6,710 bases of DNA from positions 1 through 6,710 of the forward strand of contig CAMNAY010000094.1 of NCBI GenBank assembly GCA_946531975.1, given 5' to 3'. The notes under the pieces were generated by a model. The model was not told where the DNA came from, did no database searches, and worked only from the letters and a program-made list of their open reading frames with translations. Positions 1-5,566 of this stretch are shown piece by piece. Position 1 is the first letter of the stretch; each line of letters starts with the position of its first letter. A program made the position numbers and the translations under genes. This DNA is from an uncultured Ruminococcus sp. Lineage in GTDB: Bacteria; Bacillota; Clostridia; Oscillospirales; Ruminococcaceae.

Positions 1-7
1 GAAAATT

Positions 8-13
8 TGTCAA
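8..13 (-). promoter_or_regulatory. Possible -35 box of a second leftward promoter at the window edge
   Basis: Read on the minus strand this is a perfect TTGACA, preceded by a G+C-rich stretch as at other promoters here. The matching -10 would lie beyond position 1, so the promoter cannot be completed. If real, it would be in tandem with the promoter at 70-98 and drive the same off-window gene. Confidence 0.3.
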
Positions 14-69
14 GCCCTTTCGGCAAGTTTTTTTCGATTTGTTTGTCGCTCTCTCGCGGCGACTTGTAT

Positions 70-98
70 ATAATACCACACTTTTCCGGAAAAGTCAA
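70..98 (-). promoter_or_regulatory. Leftward sigma-A promoter for an off-window gene
   Basis: On the minus strand TTGACT (98-93) and TATTAT (75-70) are separated by exactly 17 bp, with TG one base before the -10 (extended -10). The predicted start lies near 63, so the transcript runs out of the window to the left. The product is unknown. The promoter sits just downstream of the histidine kinase gene, so the next leftward gene need not depend on kinase transcription. Confidence 0.65.
80..95. promoter_or_regulatory. 16-bp perfect palindrome inside the left-edge promoter (candidate operator)
   Basis: ACTTTTCCGGAAAAGT reads the same on both strands. It fills most of the spacer between -35 and -10 and overlaps three bases of the -35 box of the promoter at 70-98, a position where a bound dimeric repressor would block RNA polymerase. 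It resembles but does not match the CodY box, whose two arms flank a single central base. The regulator is unknown. Confidence 0.5.
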
Positions 99-162
99 CC
101 CCTTTCGACGTAAAACGAATCGCGACTTTTCTTCGGATTTTTGTGCCAATTTGCCATAAGAT

Positions 163-1383
163 TTATTTCTTCGCCTGCCCGTCGGTCTCGCAGTTCCCTA
201 AAATCACCGTAAATACGTTAATTCCGTTTGCGCTCTCCGCTGTGATCGTTCCGTTGTGCAGCTCTGCAATGCTCTTTGCGACACAGAGTCCGAGCCCGTA
301 TCCGCCTGTTTCTCTCGCCCTCGAAGGATCCGCGCGGTAAAAACGGTCAAATATTTTTGTCAGATCCTCCTCCGAGATCGGCTCTCCGGAATTAGAGATG
401 ACAATTCTGAGCTGCTGTTTCCGGTCATGATTTGCAACAACCCGGATTTTCCCGCCGACGGGCGTATACATTTGTGCATTGTCCAGCAGCGCTTCGATCA
501 TCTGCCGGATGCGCTTCCAGTCGCCGTTATATTTCATATCCGGCGTCATATCGTAATCGAAATCGCGCCCGGCTTCAAAGATATCCGTTTCGCGCTCCAT
601 GCACAGTCCTTCGATCAGATCGGAGATATTCAGGTCTTCTCTGTCAAGATGAATCTCGCCGGCGTCAATTTTCGCAAGGAACAGCAGATCACCGACCAGC
701 CCGGACATCCGCTGCGTCTCGTCTTTGATGCTGTCGAGGAACTTCTCCTGCGTCTCGATCGGCGCATCCGGATTAGACAGCACCGCCTCGGTATTCGCCG
801 CAATCACCGTCAGCGGCGTTTTCAGCTCATGCGTTGCATCTGATACAAAGTCATTCTGCTTGTCAAAAGCCGTCTTGATCGGCTTGCTGACCCACATCGC
901 CAGCAGGATACTGACCGGTGTCAGCAGAACCATGCCCAGCAGCGTAAAGAGAATCGTATTCCTTCGCAGGCGCTTTGCCATGCTTTCTTCCTGTGTGCAT
1001 TCCGCTACGACCGCATACACGCCGCCGCGCCGCGGGATTGCCAGCGAACGGTAGCGTCTGCCGCAGACTTCCAGCTCCTTGATTTTCTGCACGTCGCGGA
1101 TTCCGATTTCCTTCGCCATCGCCTCCATCGTTTCGCCGGTCAGACCGAGATGCGACTGCTCATATTTCCTGATCTTGCCGTTTTCGTCAATCTCCAGCGC
1201 AGCCATGCCGCGCGTCTCGTCCGTCAGAGTCTGCGATTCGATCGCCTTTTGCAGTGCGCGTTCCGTCTCCCCGATCTCTGCCTGATATAAGTACAGACTG
1301 ATGCCGCTGCACAGCGCCGCAAGAAGCAGCAGAAGCAGCGCCCAGCTGATCAGTATAAACCGGAGCCTGAGTTTTCGCTGCAC
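163..1383 (-). CDS. Membrane sensor histidine kinase (two-component system), no adjacent regulator in view
   Basis: This is a sensor kinase that would autophosphorylate on His and pass the phosphate to a response regulator. In order: a membrane segment at about residues 8-33, an extracytoplasmic region of roughly 105 residues, a second membrane segment at about 142-164, then almost directly the HisKA H-box SDATHELKTPL (His185). The ATPase domain has the N-box LLDNAQ (Asn302), a G1 box with Asn in place of the usual Asp (ISNSGEPI), the F-box FDRFYR, and the G2 box GGYGLGL. The roughly 20-residue linker leaves no room for a HAMP domain. GTG at 1383 is preferred because the AGGGGGAG ribosome binding site lies 5 bases upstream; GTG at 1389, two codons earlier, sits almost on that site. 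The N-x-G form of G1 occurs in other Firmicute kinases. A response regulator usually precedes its kinase, but here a divergent metabolic gene does. The input signal is unknown. Confidence 0.92.
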   Translation of the reverse strand: MQRKLRLRFILISWALLLLLLAALCSGISLYLYQAEIGETERALQKAIESQTLTDETRGMAALEIDENGKIRKYEQSHLGLTGETMEAMAKEIGIRDVQKIKELEVCGRRYRSLAIPRRGGVYAVVAECTQEESMAKRLRRNTILFTLLGMVLLTPVSILLAMWVSKPIKTAFDKQNDFVSDATHELKTPLTVIAANTEAVLSNPDAPIETQEKFLDSIKDETQRMSGLVGDLLFLAKIDAGEIHLDREDLNISDLIEGLCMERETDIFEAGRDFDYDMTPDMKYNGDWKRIRQMIEALLDNAQMYTPVGGKIRVVANHDRKQQLRIVISNSGEPISEEDLTKIFDRFYRADPSRARETGGYGLGLCVAKSIAELHNGTITAESANGINVFTVILGNCETDGQAKK

Positions 1384-1402
1384 GGTCACTCCCCCTTTTT
1401 CG

Positions 1403-1423
1403 TACTATATAGTATATTATACT
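1403..1423. promoter_or_regulatory. Two overlapping palindromes at the histidine kinase promoter
   Basis: TACTATATAGTA (1403-1414) is a perfect 12-bp palindrome. AGTATATTATACT (1411-1423) is a perfect 13-bp palindrome about one central base. They share four bases and cover the kinase -10 box and predicted start. This suits an autoregulatory or repressor site, although A+T-rich -10 regions form short palindromes by chance more often than other DNA. Confidence 0.4.
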
Positions 1424-1444
1424 GCATGTCCCCGCATCCGTGAA
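1416..1444 (-). promoter_or_regulatory. Promoter of the histidine kinase gene
   Basis: On the minus strand TTCACG (1444-1439) lies 17 bp before a perfect TATAAT (1421-1416). The predicted start is near 1409, giving a leader of about 25 nt to the GTG at 1383. This is the only complete promoter called in the window without the TGn extension. Confidence 0.6.
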
Positions 1445-1518
1445 GTCCTTTTCTTTCAATTTCATCCATTGATACCAAAAATCCGCCGTCCTGCCTTCAA
1501 AATTCGGTATTCTGCCCC

Positions 1519-1547
1519 TTCCCAAAAAGTTCAAAATATGGTATAAT
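1519..1547 (+). promoter_or_regulatory. Promoter of the phosphoglucomutase gene
   Basis: TTCCCA (1519-1524), a 17-bp spacer and TATAAT (1542-1547), with TG at 1539-1540 making an extended -10. The predicted start is near 1554, leaving a leader of about 60 nt. It is divergent from the kinase promoter, and the two -35 boxes are about 75 bp apart. Confidence 0.65.
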
Positions 1548-1571
1548 AACTGTGTGTGCAAATTTTGCTCG

Positions 1572-1592
1572 GCCGCAGGCTTTGAATGCGGC
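1572..1592 (+). promoter_or_regulatory. Leader hairpin just upstream of the phosphoglucomutase ribosome binding site
   Basis: GCCGCA (1572-1577) pairs perfectly with TGCGGC (1587-1592) around a 9-base loop. It ends directly before the AGGAAAGG ribosome binding site (1593-1600). It buries the in-frame ATG at 1586, which supports initiation at ATG 1613 instead. A regulatory role is unproven. Confidence 0.35.
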
Positions 1593-1612
1593 AGGAAAGG
1601 AATGAAGTTATC

Positions 1613-3346
1613 ATGCAAACCGATTTCGCGAAGGAAACCGCCCTTTATCAGCTCTGGAGAGAGCACGCGGTGGATGATCCTGATCTCGTAACAGAGCTTC
1701 AGAGCATCAGCGGAGACAACGAGGCAATCCGCGAGCGCTTCTACCGTGATCTGGAATTCGGCACCGGCGGCCTGCGCGGCGTGCTCGGCGCAGGTACGGC
1801 TCAGATGAATATTTATACAGTCCGCCGCGCCACACAGGGTCTTGCTGACTATGTAAACGGCTCCTTCACAGAGCCGAGTGTTGCAATCTCCTATGACAGC
1901 CGGATCAAGTCCGACACGTTTGCGAAAGCTGCTGCTTCTGTTCTTGCAGCAAACGGCATCCGTGTCCACCTCTATTCCGAGCTGATGCCGACCCCGATGC
2001 TGTCCTTCGCCGTGCGTGCGCTGCACTGTTCGGCAGGTATTATGGTCACGGCAAGCCACAACCCCGCAAAGTATAACGGCTACAAGGTCTACGGCCCGGA
2101 CGGCTGCCAGATCACGCTCGATGTCGCGAACACCGTCATCAGCAAGATCAAAGCGGTCGATATCTTCAATGATGTCAAGACTGTTGACTTTGATGCGGCA
2201 GTTGCTGACGGTATGATCTCCTACATTCAGGCAGATGTCATCGAGGACTACTACAAGAATGTTCTGGCACAGGGCATCAATACTGCACTGTGTCCGCAAA
2301 GCGGTCTGAAGATCGTCTATACGCCGCTCAACGGCACCGGCAACAAGCCTGTCCGTGAGATTCTCAAGCGCATCGGCATCTCCGATGTCACAGTCGTTCC
2401 GGAGCAGGAGCTGCCGGACGGCAACTTCACAACCTGCCCGTATCCGAATCCGGAGATCCGTGAGGCACTCGAATACGGTCTGCGTCTGTGCGATCAGGTT
2501 CAGCCGGATCTGCTCCTCGCAACCGACCCCGACTGTGACCGTGTCGGCATCGCTGTGCCGGACGGAAACGGCGGATATGCGCTGTTCTCCGGCAACGAAG
2601 TCGGCGCAATGCTGCTGGCGTACATCTGTGAGCAGCGCACAAAGCTCGGCACGATGCCGAAGAACCCGATCGCTGTCAAGACGATTGTCACAACCGATCT
2701 GGTCAAGCCGATCGCTGAGCAATACGGCGTGCAGATCATCGACGTTCTCACCGGCTTCAAGTTTATCGGCGAGCAGATCGCTCTGCTGGAAGAAAAAGGC
2801 GAGGAGAACCGCTATATCTTCGGCTTTGAGGAGAGCTACGGCTATCTCGCAGGCACCTATGTCCGCGATAAGGACGCTGTCGTCGCATCCATGCTGATCG
2901 TCGAAATGGCTGCCTACTACCGCACAAAGGGCATCACTATGATGCAGGCGCGTGAAAACCTGTACAGCAAGTACGGCGTGTTCAAGCACAAGCAGGAGAG
3001 CTTTGCATTTGAAGGCGTCAGCGGCATGCACATCATGCAGGAAATCATGAAATCGCTCCGCACTGATGCGCCGAAGGAGATCGGCGGTCTGAAGGTGATC
3101 GAATCCGCGGACTACCTCACCGGTCTGTTCACGAACGCGGAAACCGGCGCAACCCGCCCGACCAATCTCCCGAAGTCCGATGTCGTTTCGTTCCTCCTGC
3201 CCGGTCATGCCAGCGTCATCGTCCGTCCCTCCGGCACCGAGCCGAAGATCAAGGCGTACTACACCACGACCGGAAAGACCATGGCGGACGCCGAGGCAAT
3301 CGAGGAGAAGCTCCGCGCAAGCATGCAGGGAATACTGAAAAAATAA
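1613..3346 (+). CDS. pgcA: Phospho-sugar mutase (alpha-phosphoglucomutase / phosphomannomutase, PgcA type)
   Basis: A cytoplasmic enzyme that interconverts glucose-1-phosphate and glucose-6-phosphate (in some members also mannose phosphates), linking glycolysis to glycogen and cell-envelope sugar nucleotides. All four signatures of the alpha-D-phosphohexomutase superfamily are present: the phosphoserine loop TASHNP (Ser148), the metal loop DPDCDR (Asp305, 307, 309), the sugar-recognition loop GFEESYG (404-410), and the phosphate-binding loop RPSGTEPK (538-545). The 577-residue length fits the PgcA branch rather than the roughly 450-residue GlmM/ManB branch. ATG 1613 is preferred over ATG 1586 because its N-terminus begins like other family members and AGGAAAGG stands upstream, although the 12-base gap is a little long. 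There is no strong terminator after the stop, only a 4-bp stem near 3348-3361, so some read-through into rpmE is possible. Exact substrate preference cannot be read from sequence. Confidence 0.95.
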   Translation: MQTDFAKETALYQLWREHAVDDPDLVTELQSISGDNEAIRERFYRDLEFGTGGLRGVLGAGTAQMNIYTVRRATQGLADYVNGSFTEPSVAISYDSRIKSDTFAKAAASVLAANGIRVHLYSELMPTPMLSFAVRALHCSAGIMVTASHNPAKYNGYKVYGPDGCQITLDVANTVISKIKAVDIFNDVKTVDFDAAVADGMISYIQADVIEDYYKNVLAQGINTALCPQSGLKIVYTPLNGTGNKPVREILKRIGISDVTVVPEQELPDGNFTTCPYPNPEIREALEYGLRLCDQVQPDLLLATDPDCDRVGIAVPDGNGGYALFSGNEVGAMLLAYICEQRTKLGTMPKNPIAVKTIVTTDLVKPIAEQYGVQIIDVLTGFKFIGEQIALLEEKGEENRYIFGFEESYGYLAGTYVRDKDAVVASMLIVEMAAYYRTKGITMMQARENLYSKYGVFKHKQESFAFEGVSGMHIMQEIMKSLRTDAPKEIGGLKVIESADYLTGLFTNAETGATRPTNLPKSDVVSFLLPGHASVIVRPSGTEPKIKAYYTTTGKTMADAEAIEEKLRASMQGILKK

Positions 3347-3358
3347 TTGCAAAACCCC

Positions 3359-3387
3359 TTGCTTTTTCTCTGAAAGTATGATATAAT
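3359..3387 (+). promoter_or_regulatory. Promoter of rpmE
   Basis: TTGCTT (3359-3364), a 17-bp spacer and a perfect TATAAT (3382-3387) with TG at 3379-3380 (extended -10). The -35 is weak, the -10 strong. The predicted start near 3394 gives rpmE a leader of about 95 nt. Confidence 0.6.
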
Positions 3388-3393
3388 ATTGTT

Positions 3394-3488
3394 CGTGTTT
3401 GATTCATAGCACTACTGTCCGAACAGTAACCGGATGGGCTGTTATGTCAATGATACAACAACTCAAAAACCGAAAGAGGTGAAAATCA
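3394..3488 (+). promoter_or_regulatory. rpmE 5' leader with two mutually exclusive hairpins
   Basis: TACTGT (3413-3418) and ACAGTA (3423-3428) form a perfect 6-bp stem with loop CCGA. The same 3' arm can instead pair through AACAG (3422-3426) with CTGTT (3439-3443), so the two folds exclude each other. Autoregulatory L31 leaders are known in several phyla, including a Firmicutes class; whether this matches one I cannot test here. The leader ends with an AGAGGTG ribosome binding site (3475-3481), 7 bases before the ATG. Confidence 0.4.
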
Positions 3489-3692
3489 ATGGCAAAGGAA
3501 GGCATCCATCCGGTATGCGAGAAGACCACGATCACCTGCCACTGCGGCAATGTCATCGAGGTTCTTTCTACGAAGAAGGACATCAAGGTTGAAATCTGCT
3601 CCAAGTGCCACCCGTTCTTCACGGGCAAGCAGAAGCTGGTTGATACCGGCGGACGTGTCGAGCGCTTCAACAAGCGTTTCAACCGCAAGTAA
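3489..3692 (+). CDS. rpmE: 50S ribosomal protein L31 (zinc-binding form)
   Basis: L31 of the large ribosomal subunit, which bridges to the small subunit head. At 67 residues it has the usual family length. The start MAKEGIHP, the zinc ligands C17-x-C19 and C37-x-x-C40, and the segment HPFFTGKQKLVDTGGRVERFNKRF are all diagnostic. An extra Cys10 is also present. The four ligands make this the zinc-containing (C+) type, as opposed to the Cys-less paralog (RpmE2/YtiA) that some bacteria express under zinc starvation; no paralog is in the window. The start is fixed by AGAGGTG 7 bases upstream. It is monocistronic, with its own promoter and a strong terminator. Confidence 0.97.
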   Translation: MAKEGIHPVCEKTTITCHCGNVIEVLSTKKDIKVEICSKCHPFFTGKQKLVDTGGRVERFNKRFNRK

Positions 3693-3704
3693 GATTTGCA
3701 AAGA

Positions 3705-3740
3705 AAAACCAGTCGCTTAGAGCGGCTGGTTTTCTTTTTG
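3705..3740 (+). terminator. Intrinsic terminator of rpmE
   Basis: AAAACCAGTCGC (3705-3716) pairs with GCGGCTGGTTTT (3722-3733) around the loop TTAGA, a 12-bp stem with one G-U pair, followed by CTTTTT. It lies 12 bases after the rpmE stop and isolates rpmE from the PadR operon. Confidence 0.92.
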
Positions 3741-3761
3741 TGCAGGATGCTCGAATCGCGA

Positions 3762-3780
3762 TATATCGAGCCTCGATGTA
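3762..3780. promoter_or_regulatory. Candidate PadR operator 1 (upstream site)
   Basis: TATATCGAG-C-CTCGATGTA is a 19-bp inverted repeat about one central base, with one mismatch between 9-bp arms; a tenth pair (3761/3781) also matches. It lies 31 bp upstream of the padR -35. An overlapping perfect palindrome CGATATATCG spans 3759-3768. Confidence 0.6.
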
Positions 3781-3811
3781 TTGTGCAGTTCACAGAATCG
3801 AAGAAAATCCC

Positions 3812-3840
3812 TTGACAAATATATCGAGGTGTGATATACT
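3812..3840 (+). promoter_or_regulatory. Promoter of the padR-DUF2812 operon
   Basis: A perfect TTGACA (3812-3817), a 17-bp spacer and TATACT (3835-3840) with TG at 3832-3833 (extended -10). Such a strong promoter with an operator-like repeat in its spacer suits tight repression. The predicted start is near 3847. Confidence 0.85.
3820..3838. promoter_or_regulatory. Candidate PadR operator 2 (within the promoter spacer and -10)
   Basis: TATATCGAG-G-TGTGATATA has the same 19-bp frame as site 1. The left arm is identical, and the outer six bases of the right arm (GATATA) are the exact complement of TATATC. It fills the spacer and covers four bases of the -10, so a bound protein should block the promoter. 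Confidence 0.6.
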
Positions 3841-3855
3841 AGCATTGCAGTGAGA

Positions 3856-3894
3856 TACATTGCACTTCGATATATCGAACCGAAATAGATTGAG
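3856..3894. promoter_or_regulatory. Candidate PadR operator 3 and adjoining half-site in the padR leader
   Basis: TACATTGCA-C-TTCGATATA (3856-3874) fits the 19-bp frame, with a perfect right arm and a degenerate left arm. A perfect 14-bp palindrome TTCGATATATCGAA (3866-3879) overlaps it. A further half-site-like TAGATTGAG (3886-3894) runs into the padR ribosome binding site. The direct repeat CATTGCA at 3843-3849 and 3858-3864 lies in the same stretch. Confidence 0.45.
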
Positions 3895-3903
3895 GTGAAA
3901 CAC

Positions 3904-4215
3904 ATGACCGATAAAATTCGCCGTGTCTATGTCCCGATGACCGAAACAGGCTTCTATATCCTGTTCTGTCTGCGGGAGGAAATGCACGGGTACAGCATCG
4001 GGCAGCGCGTCCGGGAGATGACCGACGGTGCTGTGATCATCAGCGCCGGCACAATGTACGGCACGCTCTCGAAAATGGAAAAGGACGGACTGATCCGGTT
4101 CGTCCGCGAGGAGGAGAAACGAAAGCTCTACTGCATCACGGAGCTGGGAACAGAGGTCCTCAATCTCGAAATCGAACGCATCAAGCGGCTTTACAGAAAC
4201 ATCGGAGGGAATTAA
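3904..4215 (+). CDS. PadR-family transcriptional regulator (short form)
   Basis: A 103-residue winged-helix repressor of the PadR family, short type with only a brief C-terminal helix after the DNA-binding domain. Visible features: helix 1 around TETGFYILFCL (13-23), HGYSIGQRV (28-36), the recognition region AGTMYGTLSKMEKDGLI (48-64), the wing KRKLYCIT (72-79), and a dimerization helix at about 82-99. ATG 3904 is chosen because GAGGTG (3892-3897) lies 6 bases upstream; the in-frame GTG at 3895 falls inside that site. The next gene starts one base after this stop, so the two are co-transcribed and probably translationally coupled. Repeated operator-like sites around its own promoter suggest autorepression, which is common in this family. 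The effector is unknown. Confidence 0.93.
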   Translation: MTDKIRRVYVPMTETGFYILFCLREEMHGYSIGQRVREMTDGAVIISAGTMYGTLSKMEKDGLIRFVREEEKRKLYCITELGTEVLNLEIERIKRLYRNIGGN

Positions 4216-4216
4216 A

Positions 4217-4795
4217 ATGGGCGGCAAGTCAAAGGATATCAAGAGAGTTTTTAAGGTATTTCAGCTTGTAGACTATGAAAAAGAGGAGAAATACCTCAGC
4301 GAAATGCATGCGAGCGGCTGGCGCTTTGTCGATACGAACGGCTACAAATACACGTTCGAGCGCTGTGAGCCGGAAAACGTCGTCTACCGCATCTATTGCT
4401 CGAATCTGAAGGAAGACCGCGAGAATCTCACGACCCTGTTCCGCGATTACGGCTGGGAGTATCTGCTTTCCGTGCAGTCTCACAGCTATTTCCGCAGACC
4501 CGCAGAAGGGCTGAGCGCCGAGGAGCAGGACCTGTTCAGCGATACGGAAACACGCATGGGTATCGTGCGCAGAATGATCTTTGCAAAGGTCGGACTGCTT
4601 GTGTTCCTGCTGATCCTGATCATTGTGCCGAATATCCTGCGCTTTACCGGCATTGTCAGGAAGGGCAGCGAGGGAAAGTGGGGCGTGACAATGCTGATCA
4701 CATACAGCCTGCTTCTGCTGATCTACATCTGCTACATCAGCCACGCGATCCGCGGATATTACCGGCTGAAGAAAAAATATCAGAGCACACAGTAA
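4217..4795 (+). CDS. DUF2812 domain membrane protein
   Basis: A 192-residue protein of unknown function. Residues about 12-95 fit the DUF2812 domain: KVFQLVDYEKEEKYLSEMH, the GWRF turn, FERCEPENVVYRIYCS, DYGWEYL and SHSYFRRP. Two membrane segments follow, at about 123-140 and 158-176, with basic residues before the first and after the second. This suggests a cytoplasmic N-terminal domain tethered to the membrane. The GGAGGG ribosome binding site (4204-4209) lies inside the end of padR, 7 bases before the ATG, so translation is likely coupled. PadR next to DUF2812 is, from general knowledge, a recurring Firmicute pairing. By analogy with other PadR-membrane protein pairs an envelope-related or stress role is possible, but that is inference. 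The stop codon directly abuts that of the opposing pnuC gene. Confidence 0.85.
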   Translation: MGGKSKDIKRVFKVFQLVDYEKEEKYLSEMHASGWRFVDTNGYKYTFERCEPENVVYRIYCSNLKEDRENLTTLFRDYGWEYLLSVQSHSYFRRPAEGLSAEEQDLFSDTETRMGIVRRMIFAKVGLLVFLLILIIVPNILRFTGIVRKGSEGKWGVTMLITYSLLLLIYICYISHAIRGYYRLKKKYQSTQ

Positions 4796-5488
4796 TCATT
4801 GCGCGCAGGAACCGGAGGAGGCAGCCTGCCGCCGGCGCATCTGCTGCCAGCTCACATAGCCGTAGAGGTCATTGACCAGAAACGTCACGAAGCAGACCGC
4901 AACGCTGATATAGGACGCATCTGTCCGCGCTGCGATGACCCAGAGCGCAATCAGCACAACGTCATTCGCTGCATAGGCGAGCGCATACTGCGCACTGCGC
5001 CGGAAGGTCAGATAGACCGCGAGAAAGCTCGTCGCGACGGAGAGCGTGCTCAGCGCAAGATTCTGCGTACCGAATGCCCGCAGGATGAAAAAGAACACAT
5101 ACGTGACCGCACCCGTCAGCAGAACGCTCAGGAGCGCCTCTGTGCGCGTCAGCGTATTCACCGCGACCTCAGACCGCTGCCCCTTGAACGGGTGCCGCAG
5201 CCACGCGATCAGCGAAAACAGCGCCATGGGTCCGGTCATGCCGAGATAGGTCACCATTTCCCCGTAATACCGGAACGAATACGAGATGATGCCGTACAGC
5301 ACGCTGAACAGTACCATGAGCAGCTGCCCGAAGGGATTGCCCTTTGCATTGAAGATCAGCGAGGTCACGCCGATCAGACTTGCTGCGAGCGTCAGCCAGC
5401 TCTCACGGTCAAAGATTCCGAACGCAAGCACGGTCAGCAGCACCGACCCTGCCCACAGCCGCTTTTCATTGCGCGTCAGTTGATTCAT
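4796..5488 (-). CDS. pnuC: PnuC-family vitamin/nucleoside transporter (likely nicotinamide riboside)
   Basis: A 230-residue, almost wholly hydrophobic inner-membrane protein with about seven to eight membrane segments (near 13-26, 31-46, 55-72, 78-96, 118-137, 144-162, 170-187, 192-211). The pattern matches PnuC transporters: NPFGQ after the second helix, a late helix with ANDVVLIALW, and a final helix FLVNDLYGYVSW ending in basic residues. PnuC carries nicotinamide riboside by facilitated diffusion, trapped by phosphorylation and used for NAD. Close relatives carry thiamine (PnuT), riboflavin (PnuX) or deoxynucleosides (PnuN), so the substrate is not certain; no kinase or TPP riboswitch is beside it to decide. 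A GGGAGG ribosome binding site lies 5 bases upstream of the ATG. An attenuator-like hairpin stands directly before that site. No terminator is visible after its stop, which touches the stop of the opposing gene. Confidence 0.82.
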   Translation of the reverse strand: MNQLTRNEKRLWAGSVLLTVLAFGIFDRESWLTLAASLIGVTSLIFNAKGNPFGQLLMVLFSVLYGIISYSFRYYGEMVTYLGMTGPMALFSLIAWLRHPFKGQRSEVAVNTLTRTEALLSVLLTGAVTYVFFFILRAFGTQNLALSTLSVATSFLAVYLTFRRSAQYALAYAANDVVLIALWVIAARTDASYISVAVCFVTFLVNDLYGYVSWQQMRRRQAASSGSCAQ

Positions 5489-5503
5489 CAGATCCTCCCA
5501 AAC

Positions 5504-5560
5504 AAAAAACGCATTCGGTACACATCTGCAAAGACCTAACGATGTGTACGGAATGCGTTT
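5504..5560 (-). terminator. Intrinsic terminator hairpin within the pnuC leader
   Basis: In plus coordinates AAACGCATTC (5507-5516) pairs with GAATGCGTTT (5551-5560) and GTACACATC (5518-5526) with GATGTGTAC (5541-5549), a 20-position stem with a single mismatch and a 14-base loop. On the minus strand it runs into TTTTTT and is followed 5 to 10 bases later by the pnuC ribosome binding site. On the plus strand no T tract follows, so it acts toward pnuC. Confidence 0.8.
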
Positions 5561-5566
5561 CGCATT
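5552..5566 (-). promoter_or_regulatory. Candidate antiterminator hairpin of the pnuC leader
   Basis: AATGCG and CGCATT pair perfectly (6 bp) around a 3-base loop. The arm at 5552-5557 is also the base of the terminator stem, so the two hairpins cannot form fully together. It would form first during transcription and could delay or prevent the terminator. Confidence 0.45.

Noticed and set aside
80..95. A CodY box
   Set aside because: The arms resemble TTTTC/GAAAA, but the CodY consensus has one central base and flanking AA/TT; here the palindrome is even-centred with AC/GT ends.
1403..1423. NrdR boxes at the kinase promoter
   Set aside because: The A+T palindrome is superficially similar, but a properly spaced pair matching the NrdR consensus is absent and no ribonucleotide reductase gene is near.
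1187..3352. A very long open frame (over 700 codons) on the minus strand opposite the mutase gene
   Set aside because: The plus strand carries all four phosphohexomutase signatures. The antisense frame looks like the complement of biased codons, with no recognisable domain, and it runs through the kinase promoter into the kinase N-terminus in another frame.
3346..3366. A terminator after the mutase gene
   Set aside because: Only a 4-bp stem (GCAA/TTGC) precedes the T tract, too weak to call; the T tract also overlaps the rpmE -35.
4229..4744. Minus-strand open frame opposite the DUF2812 gene
   Set aside because: No ribosome binding site or domain is recognisable; the plus strand has a coupled ribosome binding site and a DUF2812-like sequence.
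4799..5539. A 246-codon plus-strand open frame opposite pnuC
   Set aside because: Its product is rich in Arg, Gln and His with no domain, and it runs through the pnuC ribosome binding site and part of the leader hairpin. The minus strand encodes a clear PnuC-type membrane protein.
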